From: Fusobacterium sp.
Lineage (GTDB): Bacteria; Fusobacteriota; Fusobacteriia; Fusobacteriales; Fusobacteriaceae
Assembly: GCF_029258315.1 (NCBI RefSeq)
Contig: NZ_JARHZE010000008.1
Location: 1 to 47,418, forward strand
Reading direction: 5' to 3'
DNA length: 47,418 bases
Shown here: one piece after another, positions 30,229-39,125 of the stretch
How positions within the stretch are numbered: position 1 is the first letter of the stretch
Layout: the number at the start of each line of letters is the position of its first letter
Program-made: the position numbers and the translations under genes
Notes under the pieces: model-generated
The model's input: the letters and a program-made list of their open reading frames with translations, nothing else
Databases searched by the model: none
Told to the model about the DNA's origin: nothing

Positions 30229-31344
30229 ATGAGTAGAGTAACAGTAATTGGAGCAGGAAACGGGGGAGTAACAGCAGCATATCATTTCACAAAATTAGGA
30301 CACGACGTATGTATATATGATGACCCTAAATTTGATAAACAAATAAAAGCTATACAAGAAGCTGGAGGAATAAAAGCTTTAAATGAATCACACGGATGTA
30401 ATATGTTATGTTCTGGATTTGCTAATATTCAACTAGCAACTACTGAAATAAAGAAAGCAATGGAATTTGCAGATATATTTGTTATGGTATGTCCTTCATT
30501 TGCACAAGAGAAATTATTTGAATCAATGATACCTTATTTAAAAGATGGACAAACAATATTATTAATGCCAGGAAACTATGGAAGTTTAGTTCTTTCAAAA
30601 ATGTTAAGAGAGAGCGACAAAAAAGATGTAAGAATAAACTTTGCTGATGCAATATCAATTCCTTGGGCTTGTAGAATAGTTACACCAGGAGTAATAACAA
30701 TAATGGGAATAAAAAAATTCCTTCCATTAAGTATAATGGCTAATACAGAAGATAAATCATTAATAGAGAAAAAATTAGCAGAGGTTTTACCAATACCAGT
30801 AGAGGTATTATCAAACCCAATAACTGCTGGACTAGAAAATATAAACTTCGGTGGACATCCACTATTAACAACTCTAAATATGGGATTACTAGAGAACTTC
30901 AATGGAAACTTCAACTATTATAGAGATTGTTGCAGTCCAGCTACATCTAGAGCAGCTGCCAAAATGGACAAGGAACGTTTAAGTGTTGGACAAGCTTTAG
31001 GATTATCTTTAAGAACAGAACTAGATGCAATGAATGCCCTTTATGGAACTGAGTATGAAACAGTATATGCTTTCAACAGAGATTCCACTACCCACGGAAA
31101 AATAAACAATTCCCCAAATAGTTCTAGCTCAAGATACATAACTGAAGATGTTGCTTACTTATTAGTTCCTTGCTATGAATTAGCTAAACTTTCAGGAATA
31201 GATGTACCAGTTGTTGAATCTTGTATAAAAATAGCATCAGCTTATAATGATGTTGACTATTTCAAAGAGGGACGTACTCTTGAAAAAATGGGATTTGCTA
31301 ATGTAAAACATGATGAATTTGTAGAAATGCTAAAAAGCTTTTAA
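30229..31344 (+). CDS. NAD/NADP octopine/nopaline dehydrogenase-family (opine dehydrogenase) protein
   Basis: 371 aa; Rossmann motif VTVIGAGNGGVTAAYHFTKLGHDVCIYD; C-terminal Octopine_DH-like domain (GLENINFGGHPLLTTLNMGLLENF...YYRDCCSPATSRAAAKMDKERLSVGQALGL). Confidence 0.82.
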   Translation: MSRVTVIGAGNGGVTAAYHFTKLGHDVCIYDDPKFDKQIKAIQEAGGIKALNESHGCNMLCSGFANIQLATTEIKKAMEFADIFVMVCPSFAQEKLFESMIPYLKDGQTILLMPGNYGSLVLSKMLRESDKKDVRINFADAISIPWACRIVTPGVITIMGIKKFLPLSIMANTEDKSLIEKKLAEVLPIPVEVLSNPITAGLENINFGGHPLLTTLNMGLLENFNGNFNYYRDCCSPATSRAAAKMDKERLSVGQALGLSLRTELDAMNALYGTEYETVYAFNRDSTTHGKINNSPNSSSSRYITEDVAYLLVPCYELAKLSGIDVPVVESCIKIASAYNDVDYFKEGRTLEKMGFANVKHDEFVEMLKSF

Positions 31345-31385
31345 TAAATTATAATAATAAAGTTTAACTTCCCGATAGTAATAAT

Positions 31386-31420
31386 AAAAAGTGTCTTCAA
31401 ATTTTTGAGGGCGCTTTTTA
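31386..31420 (+). terminator. Rho-independent terminator after the opine-dehydrogenase gene
   Basis: AAAAGTGTCTTCAAA-tt-TTTGAGGGCGCTTTT with G-U pairs, then TTTATATT. Confidence 0.7.
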
Positions 31421-31428
31421 TATTGCAT

Positions 31429-31454
31429 AAAAAAATAGGCAGTTTTAACTGCCC
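31429..31454 (-). terminator. Rho-independent terminator of the minus-strand exported-protein cluster
   Basis: Minus strand: GGGCAGTTAAAACTGCC followed by TATTTTTTTATG. Confidence 0.85.
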
Positions 31455-31455
31455 A

Positions 31456-31950
31456 TTAAAATATTAGTCTAGTTTTTAAAGATTTAGAAGCCTCATCTAA
31501 ACCAGATAAATCAAAATCAAGCCAACAAGAAGTGGAGTTTTCCCCTTCATAATTAATCCTTAAAGTTTTAGACCCTTTTAATAATTCCATTTCATTACTT
31601 ATAAAAATTAAATATATTTCATAAGGTTTATTTTTATTTACAAGTCCCGGGTATTCTACTTCATCCAAATATCCTATCTTTACATTTACTTTTATTTTTT
31701 CCAAAGAATCATCTTGATTATTTTCAATAGGAGATGGTTTGCATTTATCCACAAGTAAAGTCATAGAATAATAAGTAAGAGAACCCTTCAAACTATTCTT
31801 TGATATATAAATTTTTCCACTCTGTTTTGGTTCAGAATTAATAGATGAGGTAACTATTATATTTTTATTATTTTCATTTCTTTCAATTTCCCATTTAGCA
31901 AATGAAATGGAAGATAGTAATAAAAATATCAGTAGTAAGTATTTTTTCAT
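31456..31950 (-). CDS. Exported hypothetical protein
   Basis: 164 aa, signal peptide MKKYLLLIFLLLSSISFAKWE; RBS aaaggag; no family recognised. Confidence 0.8.
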   Translation of the reverse strand: MKKYLLLIFLLLSSISFAKWEIERNENNKNIIVTSSINSEPKQSGKIYISKNSLKGSLTYYSMTLLVDKCKPSPIENNQDDSLEKIKVNVKIGYLDEVEYPGLVNKNKPYEIYLIFISNEMELLKGSKTLRINYEGENSTSCWLDFDLSGLDEASKSLKTRLIF

Positions 31951-31967
31951 TTTTTCTCCTTTTAAAT

Positions 31968-32642
31968 TTAAAAAAATGTTTCATCAGATATACTTATTTT
32001 GAAAGGTTTATCTTCTAAATCAAAATAAACAGTGATATTTTTTTCAAAATCATTGACACTTTTAACAATAGTATACTCTGTTGAGACATTAAATTCAGGG
32101 TGATTTCTATAATTTGTAGGGACGTGTATCCAGCCATCACTTTGAGGATAATCTTTTATTAAGTTCTCTTGTGATAAGCTACTGACCTCCTTATTGTTTA
32201 ATTTAATATTAGAATGTGATTTATCATAAAAAACAATAATAGAATTTACTATCCCCTCTTCTATCTTTTTATAATTTTCACTTTCTTCAGGTATATCAGG
32301 ATTTTTTATTGTAACTTCCAAAAGGATACCATTTTTTTCTAAAAGTCTGATGATAGATCCCCCTTTAATAATACTTTTACCATCTTTGGACAGAGACCAA
32401 TCAGTACGTATATCATAGTAGTCCTCTCCAACCAAAGGATTTAAAAAATACGGCTTTTTATCGGTGATATTCCAACCATCATTTAGAAATTTTTTTAGAG
32501 TGTTTGGAATAGTGAAAGATATATCATTAACTTGAATTTCAAATTTAGAATTATCCTTAGACATTTTATTTTCACCCTCTTTAGAATAGATTACAGAAAA
32601 AGATATTAAAAAACAGATTATAAGAATAAAAATTTTTTTCAT
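31968..32642 (-). CDS. Exported hypothetical protein
   Basis: 224 aa, signal peptide MKKIFILIICFLISFSVIYSKEG; RBS gaggtgagg; no family recognised. Confidence 0.8.
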   Translation of the reverse strand: MKKIFILIICFLISFSVIYSKEGENKMSKDNSKFEIQVNDISFTIPNTLKKFLNDGWNITDKKPYFLNPLVGEDYYDIRTDWSLSKDGKSIIKGGSIIRLLEKNGILLEVTIKNPDIPEESENYKKIEEGIVNSIIVFYDKSHSNIKLNNKEVSSLSQENLIKDYPQSDGWIHVPTNYRNHPEFNVSTEYTIVKSVNDFEKNITVYFDLEDKPFKISISDETFF

Positions 32643-32678
32643 CTATCCTCACCTCTATATTAAAATTTTATTTTCTAT

Positions 32679-33203
32679 CTATTTTATATCAATTACACTG
32701 TCATTTATTTGAATTTCACTTTCATATATTTTTATAATTTTTGGTACTCCATCAGCTGGAAAACAGAAAGTATTTTTAACTGCTGTTTTAGTTGGAATAT
32801 TAATATCATCAAATGGACCTAGAGCAAAAACTGCAAATCCCTCAGTGTCTAAAAGTTGAAGAGTTTTTTTCTCGTGAAGATTTGTTAGCCTTATCATTTT
32901 ATCTGTTTCATTTCTTAATCCAACTGTTACCTTGTATCCTGTTTCATCTTTTTTTACTGATAGAACTGAAACCTTTACATATTTTTCAAAAAGTTCTTTA
33001 TTGTAAATGATTAAAGCCTCATCTAAACTTTCTCCCTCTTTTCTTCCAGAATCTATACCATCTTTTACCCCTTTTAAGATATTTTTTCCTGTGGACACTG
33101 TTTCAGATACCACAGACGATACAGCTTTAGTTATAGGAGATTTCTCTTCTGAATAAGATAGAGCAGATAAAAGTAAACTTAAAACAAAAATAAATTTTTT
33201 CAT
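32679..33203 (-). CDS. Exported hypothetical protein, beta-rich C-terminal domain
   Basis: 174 aa, signal peptide MKKFIFVLSLLLSALSYSEEK; segment VKVSVLSVKKDETGYKVTVGLRNETDKMIRLTNL resembles DUF4352/DUF5067-type domains (tentative). Confidence 0.78.
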   Translation of the reverse strand: MKKFIFVLSLLLSALSYSEEKSPITKAVSSVVSETVSTGKNILKGVKDGIDSGRKEGESLDEALIIYNKELFEKYVKVSVLSVKKDETGYKVTVGLRNETDKMIRLTNLHEKKTLQLLDTEGFAVFALGPFDDINIPTKTAVKNTFCFPADGVPKIIKIYESEIQINDSVIDIK

Positions 33204-33228
33204 TTTATCACCTCGTTATATAGAAATT

Positions 33229-34548
33229 TTAAGAATGATTTTTTATAGAAATAGTTACATCAAAGAACTTAGGTTTTTTATTATTTTCCTCATAGAAATC
33301 ATCTATTGTAGGGTAGATTATCTCTTTAAGATCTATTTTCATATTTTTATTAGTTTTTCTAAATTTTTCATAATCAGTAGTTTTTAAACTATGTTTTCCT
33401 TTTTTATTTTCTTTCATTTCAATCCATAGATAGTCATTTTTAAAAGGAACATTTATACTATAAACTCCATTTTTAAAATTAGTTTTAAATGAAATATCAA
33501 TATTTTCATCTATGGTTATTTTATCCTCAGATGTTGCAAGGTTTTCAGCATTTAAAAGATTCATATAGACAAGATTTGAAATTAAAGCAGTTTCTACCAT
33601 AGAGTTAAGAGCTTCACCCATAGTTTTTCCTAACTCCTCCATTCCTTTTTCAAGTTGTTTGTCTACTTCTTCATCTTCTGAGATCTCTTTTATACTAATC
33701 ATATCATCACTATTTTTATTATCTCTTTCTTCTTCTATCACCTGCCCATTTTTTATTTTTCCTTTAGATTGAAGAGTACCATCTTCATAGTAAACTTCAT
33801 AAATTCCCTCTTCGATATTATTTTTAAACTCTTTTCTTGTCCATAAATTTCCATTGTCATAGTAATCTTCTTTTATACCATTAAGAGCTCCATCTTTAAA
33901 ATTAGCTATATTTTTTAGGATTTTATTTTCAGAATAAAATTTCCAACAGCCGTTTTGTCCAGATTCATTAAAACTACCTTCTAGCTTTAAATTTCCATTA
34001 TCATAGTATTCTTTATATTCACCTATTGGATTACCTTTTTTATAAGTTGTTTTAGATAAAATTTTTCCATTAGGATAGTAAGCAATATATTCTCCCTCAA
34101 TAACCCCATTTTTAAAATTAGTTTTTAGTCTTAAATTTCCGTTATCATTATAATAGTGTTCTGTAACCCCATCTCTTTCACCATCTTTAAAATTGGTATT
34201 ATCAACTAAAACTCCCTCTTCTGTATATAGTTTAAAATTTCCATTTTGTTTTCCATCTTTCCAATGTCCAATCTCTTTTATCTGATTTTTAAAATATATA
34301 ACATTTAATCCATTAAGTTCACCATCTTTATATGAATAGATGTCCATATACTCATCATTTGTTTTTTTTAGTCTTCCAGTAAAAGGTTTTCCATCTTCAA
34401 CAGAAAGTTTACCATTTATATTTCTCACTTTTTCATTATCTTCAATAGCAGGAAGATATTTAAAAAATGAATATCTATTATAATAAATATAGGTTCCAGA
34501 AGTAACACAAAGAAATAATATAGTTCCTAAAATTATTTTTATTTTCAT
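33229..34548 (-). CDS. Membrane-anchored MORN/YwqK-type repeat protein with unique C-terminal domain
   Basis: ATG 34548 (track TTG 34560 lies in the RBS GGAGG). N-terminal TM, then repeated ~23-aa units such as YYDNGNLKLEGSFNESGQNGCWKFYSENKILKNIANFKDGALNG, then ~150 aa non-repeat. Confidence 0.85.
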   Translation of the reverse strand: MKIKIILGTILFLCVTSGTYIYYNRYSFFKYLPAIEDNEKVRNINGKLSVEDGKPFTGRLKKTNDEYMDIYSYKDGELNGLNVIYFKNQIKEIGHWKDGKQNGNFKLYTEEGVLVDNTNFKDGERDGVTEHYYNDNGNLRLKTNFKNGVIEGEYIAYYPNGKILSKTTYKKGNPIGEYKEYYDNGNLKLEGSFNESGQNGCWKFYSENKILKNIANFKDGALNGIKEDYYDNGNLWTRKEFKNNIEEGIYEVYYEDGTLQSKGKIKNGQVIEEERDNKNSDDMISIKEISEDEEVDKQLEKGMEELGKTMGEALNSMVETALISNLVYMNLLNAENLATSEDKITIDENIDISFKTNFKNGVYSINVPFKNDYLWIEMKENKKGKHSLKTTDYEKFRKTNKNMKIDLKEIIYPTIDDFYEENNKKPKFFDVTISIKNHS

Positions 34549-34578
34549 ATTTTCCTCCAATCAATTTTATAAAGAGTT

Positions 34579-35052
34579 TTAAAATATTATTTTGATAGCT
34601 TTGGAAAGAAAGGATATTACTAAAAATATACTTCCTATTATTATTAAAATATATTCTCTTCCTTTATTAGCTCCATCATCAGCTATCCAAAATTCTTTAG
34701 GATTATTTTTATTTACAACTAATTTATACTCTTTTCCTATTTCATATTCAATAAAATTTATATTTTTTAATTTTTTTATAAATTTTTTAGTTTTTTCTGG
34801 AACTTCATCAGGATTTATATTTTTTAACTCATCTATTTTTTCCTTGTTTGTGTACTTTCCTCTGTACTCTTCATTATAAGTGACTCCATTAACTACATAT
34901 CTAAATATAGGATAATGTCTATTTCTAGATGGGGAATAATAAAATTCAGTAAGAGTTCCCTTTGTATAAAAATTTTCTTTCATAGTTTTATTATATTGGT
35001 AAAGATTAAAACATCCTATAAAAATAAGTATAATTCCAATTATTCTTAGCAT
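34579..35052 (-). CDS. DUF3592-like two-TM membrane protein
   Basis: 157 aa; TM at both ends flanking YPIFRYVVNGVTYNEEYRG...EIGKEYKLVVNKNNPKEFWIADD, typical of DUF3592. Confidence 0.7.
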   Translation of the reverse strand: MLRIIGIILIFIGCFNLYQYNKTMKENFYTKGTLTEFYYSPSRNRHYPIFRYVVNGVTYNEEYRGKYTNKEKIDELKNINPDEVPEKTKKFIKKLKNINFIEYEIGKEYKLVVNKNNPKEFWIADDGANKGREYILIIIGSIFLVISFLSKAIKIIF

Positions 35053-35202
35053 TCTATCACCTCAAATAAAAAAATGCTCATAACAAAATTATTTATAGGA
35101 ATAAATAATTAAGTCATAAGCATCATCTCCTTAAATTAAGTTAAAGAAGTATTTTAAATATAAAGTCAAATATTTAATTTTGATATGTAAATATTTTTTA
35201 TA

Positions 35203-35231
35203 ATTATACTATAAAAAATATTAAAAATCAA
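35203..35231 (-). promoter_or_regulatory. Sigma70-type promoter for the minus-strand exported-protein cluster
   Basis: Minus strand TTGATT (35231-35226), 17-nt spacer, TATAAT (35208-35203). Confidence 0.65.
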
Positions 35232-35234
35232 CTG

Positions 35235-36425
35235 TTACTTACTAGCTTTTAGATGTTCATAGGCATTGAAAATATTTAAGATTTGCATTTTTATTCCAAC
35301 AATAATAGAACTTTCATCAACCATAAATTTATCATTATGTAGTGGCTCAATAGCTCCAATATCTTCGTTTCTAATTCCTAAAAAGAAAAAAGCTCCGGGA
35401 ACTTTTTCTAAATAATAAGCAAAATCTTCGGCTCCCATTTCAGAATATTTTCTAGTGATAATTTTTTCTTTACCGAGTAACTCTATACCACTTTTTTTCA
35501 CAATGTCAACATACTCTTCGTGATTAATCAAAGCATTGTAACTATCTTTAAATAATACTTCAGCTTTTGCTCCATATCCTTTACATACAAATTCACTCAT
35601 ATCTTTAACTCTTTCTTTAATAAAAGTTCTCATCTCTTGAGAAAGAGTACGAATGATACCAGTTAAAGAAACTTCATCAGCTACAATATTTTCTTTTGTT
35701 CCTCCGTTAATAGTTCCAAAAGTTATAACTGCTGAATCTCTTGCATCAGTATTTCTTGAGATAATAGATTGGATAGAACTTATAACTTGGCTAGCAGTTA
35801 CAATGGCATCAATTCCATTATGTGGGAAGGCTCCGTGAGTGCTTTTTCCAAGAATATTTATTTTGAAAGTTGTTGAGGCAGCAAACATTGGTCCATATTT
35901 AATTCCAATCTCTCCAGAATTTATAAAAGGATCTACATGGATACCAAAAATAGCATCTACTCCTTCAAGAGCCCCATCTTCTATCATAGGTAAAGCTCCC
36001 CCAGTAGTTTCCTCAGCTGGTTGGAATATAAGTCTCACATTGCAAGGCAAATCATCTTTTATTTCAGAGAGAATTTTAGCAACTCCAAGAAGAATAGAAC
36101 AATGGACATCATGTCCACAGGCGTGCATCTTTCCTTCGTGTTGAGATTTATACGGGCAGTCAGAAGTTTCTAAAATAGGAAGAGCATCAATATCAGCTCT
36201 TAAGGCTATTGTTATAGAATTATCTTTTCCATAAAAATTTGCTATAATTCCACTTTTTCCTATATTTGTCTTGTAATTGACACCAAGTTCAGTTAAAATA
36301 GAAGTGATGTATTTTGTAGTTTCAGGTAAATCAAAATCAAGTTCAGGGATTTTATGCAATTCCCTTCTGTTATTTATAAACCAAGTATTATATTTATCAA
36401 TATTTTCTAAAATATTATTTATCAT
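35235..36425 (-). CDS. M20-family amidohydrolase/deacylase
   Basis: 396 aa; RRELHKIPELDF, ALRADIDALPI, MHACGHDVHCSILLG, FQPAEETTGGA, MGAEDFAYY. Confidence 0.9.
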   Translation of the reverse strand: MINNILENIDKYNTWFINNRRELHKIPELDFDLPETTKYITSILTELGVNYKTNIGKSGIIANFYGKDNSITIALRADIDALPILETSDCPYKSQHEGKMHACGHDVHCSILLGVAKILSEIKDDLPCNVRLIFQPAEETTGGALPMIEDGALEGVDAIFGIHVDPFINSGEIGIKYGPMFAASTTFKINILGKSTHGAFPHNGIDAIVTASQVISSIQSIISRNTDARDSAVITFGTINGGTKENIVADEVSLTGIIRTLSQEMRTFIKERVKDMSEFVCKGYGAKAEVLFKDSYNALINHEEYVDIVKKSGIELLGKEKIITRKYSEMGAEDFAYYLEKVPGAFFFLGIRNEDIGAIEPLHNDKFMVDESSIIVGIKMQILNIFNAYEHLKASK

Positions 36426-36591
36426 AAAAATTTCCTCCTGAAAAGTTGATTATTAAAAATTATAGCAAAAAAAATTTTTTAAAACAAATAAATTTAAAAT
36501 AAAGTTAAAAAATAGTGTATATATATCAAATTAAGAGAATGTATATAAAATATATATTTTTATTTTTGAAAGTTTTGTTATAGAATTACAA

Positions 36592-36869
36592 CAATAGAAC
36601 AAAAACGGATTGAGGAGCGATTGACAAGAGTAATTATATGGAGTTACCTAGCTATGATATATAATAAAAGGGTAAATCGCCGAAATTTAGTTGAGTTGGG
36701 TACTTAGCTAAGTTGGGTTTATGGAAAATATTCATAAAACTGTCATTGAATTTCAATGTTGTGCTTTCTGTTGAGTAATTTATTCATTCTTTTAAATCTT
36801 AAGTATATTTATATATTTTAGTAAAAATTATGAAAATATTAACCAACAGATCGGTCTGTTGGTTTTTTT
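36592..36869 (+). promoter_or_regulatory. Lysine riboswitch (L-box) with terminator/antiterminator
   Basis: Conserved core AAGAGTA, GGAGTTACCTAG, GGGTAAATCGCCGAAATTT, GTTGGG, ACTGTCATT. P1 CAATAGAA (36592-36599)/TTCTGTTG (36766-36773). Terminator AACCAACAGA-TCGG-TCTGTTGGTT + TTTTTT (36841-36869). Confidence 0.93.
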
Positions 36870-36898
36870 ATTTAAAAAAGTAAAAAGGAGATATTTTT

Positions 36899-38101
36899 AT
36901 GAGAGTAGTACTAAAATATGGTGGATCAAGTGTGGCAACTATCGAAAAGATAAAAGCAATAGCTGAATATATAGTTAACTTGAAAAAAACTAAATATGAT
37001 GAAGTGATAGTTGTAGCTTCTGCAATGGGAAAAACAACAAATGCTTTAATAGCTATGGCAAAAGAGATAAGTGAAACTCCAAGTCAAAGAGAGCTTGACT
37101 CACTTCTTTCAACAGGAGAACAGCAAACTGTATCTCTGCTTTCTATGGCAATTAATTCTATGGGACAAAAAGCAGTATCACTTACTGGGTATCAAGCCAA
37201 TGTAAAAACAGTGGGAGTTCATACAAAAAGTAAGATAAAAAAAATTGATACTGAAAGAATAGAGGAATATCTAAAAGATGATAATGTAGTAATAGTGGCA
37301 GGATTCCAAGGGATAAACGATAATGGTGATATTACTACACTAGGAAGAGGGGGATCTGATACAAGTGCTGTGGCATTAGCAGTATCTTTAAATTGTGAAT
37401 GTAAAATCTACACAGATGTAGAGGGAATTTATAGTGTAGATCCTAGATTATATAGTGAGGCAAAATTTTTAGATAAAATTTCTTATGAAGAGATGATGGA
37501 AATGGCCAATTTAGGTGCTGGAATAATGGAAACAAGAGCAGTTGAAATTGGTAAAAAATATAATATACCTATATTTGTTGGAAAAACTTTAAGCGAAACA
37601 GGAGGAACTTGGATAATGGATATGAACGATATTTTAGAGGATAAATTAGTAACAGGAATAAGCGTAACAAGGGAGATAATAGTAACAACACTTTCAAAAA
37701 TAGAATATTCTAGTGAGAGAATAGCAAAAATATTTTCTATAATAAATGAAGTTGGATTAAATATAAATATGATTTCTCAAAATGTAACTAATGATGGAAT
37801 GGCAAAAATTTCATTTAGTTGTGTTGAGGGAGAGAGATACTTACTAGAACAAGCAATCTCAAGAATAAAAGAGGATATAAATTGTGAATTGGATTATCAA
37901 GATAATATGGCTATGATTTCAATAGTTGGTGTAGGAATGATAAATAACTCTGGTGTATCAGGAAAATTCTTTAAAGCTTTAAGTATGGCTGGAGTTGATT
38001 TCTATCAAGTAACAACATCAGAGATAAGCGTTTCTTGTAGTATAAATAGAAAAGATATAAATGTAGCAGTTGAAAGAGTAGCGAGAGAATTTAATTTATA
38101 A
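36899..38101 (+). CDS. lysC: Aspartate kinase
   Basis: 400 aa; VLKYGGSSVATIEKI, GRGGSDTSAVALAVSLN, C-terminal ACT domains; behind lysine riboswitch. Confidence 0.95.
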   Translation: MRVVLKYGGSSVATIEKIKAIAEYIVNLKKTKYDEVIVVASAMGKTTNALIAMAKEISETPSQRELDSLLSTGEQQTVSLLSMAINSMGQKAVSLTGYQANVKTVGVHTKSKIKKIDTERIEEYLKDDNVVIVAGFQGINDNGDITTLGRGGSDTSAVALAVSLNCECKIYTDVEGIYSVDPRLYSEAKFLDKISYEEMMEMANLGAGIMETRAVEIGKKYNIPIFVGKTLSETGGTWIMDMNDILEDKLVTGISVTREIIVTTLSKIEYSSERIAKIFSIINEVGLNINMISQNVTNDGMAKISFSCVEGERYLLEQAISRIKEDINCELDYQDNMAMISIVGVGMINNSGVSGKFFKALSMAGVDFYQVTTSEISVSCSINRKDINVAVERVAREFNL

Positions 38102-38120
38102 TTTTTGGGAGGATATAATA

Positions 38121-39116
38121 ATGAGAGTAGCAATTGTAGGAGTAACAGGATTAGTAGGAAGTACATTTTTAAAAGTTTTAGAAGAAAGAGATTTAGGAAT
38201 AACAGAATTATTTTTATTTGCTTCAGCAAGAAGTGCTGGTAAAAAAATAATTTTCAGAGGAAAAGAATATACAGTAGAGGAATTAACAGAAACAAGTTTT
38301 GACAGAGGGATCGATATAGCACTTTTCTCAGCTGGTGGAGATGTTAGTAAAAAATTTGCTCCAATAGCAGCTTCTAAAGGTTGTCTTGTAGTGGATAACT
38401 CTTCAGCTTGGAGAATGGATCCCGAAGTTCCATTAGTAGTACCAGAGGTAAATAAAGATGCAGCTTTTGGAAATCACGGAATAATAGCAAATCCAAACTG
38501 TTCAACAATTCAATGTATGGCACCACTTAAAGCTCTAGCAGATAAATATGGACTTAAAAGAGTAATCTATAATACATATCAAGCTGTATCAGGAACAGGA
38601 CAAAAAGGTGTTCAAGACTTAGAAAATGGATTAAAAGGTCTTGAGCCAAAAGTATATCCACATCAAATAGTTAACAACTGTTTACCTCATATAGATAGTT
38701 TCTTAGATAATGGATATACTAAAGAAGAGATAAAAATGATAAATGAAACAAGAAAAATTTTAGGATTGCCAAATCTACCAGTAACAGCTACTTGTGTAAG
38801 AGTTCCAGTAATAAACTCTCACTCAGTTTCAATAACAGCAGAGCTAGAAAAAGAATTTGATATAGAAGATGTAAAAAAAGTTATAGGAGAATATGAGGGA
38901 ATTATTTTAGTGGATAATCCTAAAAATAATGAGTATCCTTTAGCAAGTGATGCCACTGGTCAAGATAAAGTACTAGTAGGAAGAATCAGAAGAGACTTCA
39001 GTACAGAAAATAGTGTAAACCTTTGGACAGTAGCTGATAATATAAGAAAAGGTGCAGCAACAAATGCTGTACAGATAGCAGAATTATTTAGAGATATAAA
39101 AAATAAATTGGCTTAG
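38121..39116 (+). CDS. asd: Aspartate-semialdehyde dehydrogenase
   Basis: 331 aa; VAIVGVTGLVGSTFLKVL, DNSSAWRMDPEVPLVVPEVN, NPNCSTIQ. Confidence 0.97.
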   Translation: MRVAIVGVTGLVGSTFLKVLEERDLGITELFLFASARSAGKKIIFRGKEYTVEELTETSFDRGIDIALFSAGGDVSKKFAPIAASKGCLVVDNSSAWRMDPEVPLVVPEVNKDAAFGNHGIIANPNCSTIQCMAPLKALADKYGLKRVIYNTYQAVSGTGQKGVQDLENGLKGLEPKVYPHQIVNNCLPHIDSFLDNGYTKEEIKMINETRKILGLPNLPVTATCVRVPVINSHSVSITAELEKEFDIEDVKKVIGEYEGIILVDNPKNNEYPLASDATGQDKVLVGRIRRDFSTENSVNLWTVADNIRKGAATNAVQIAELFRDIKNKLA

Positions 39117-39125
39117 GAGGTAAAA

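Noticed and set aside
30229-31344. Staphylopine/pseudopaline-type metallophore biosynthesis locus
   Set aside because: Only the opine-dehydrogenase family member is present; no nicotianamine-synthase-like gene or metallophore exporter/TonB system nearby.
33780-34420. Possible CRISPR-like or noncoding repeat array
   Set aside because: Repeats are imperfect, in frame and encode MORN/YwqK units; no constant direct repeats with unique spacers.
33229-34548. Calling the YwqK-repeat protein an antitoxin of a toxin-antitoxin pair
   Set aside because: YwqK-like annotation comes from the repeat only; no LXG/YwqJ-type toxin is adjacent and the protein is membrane-anchored with a different C-terminus.
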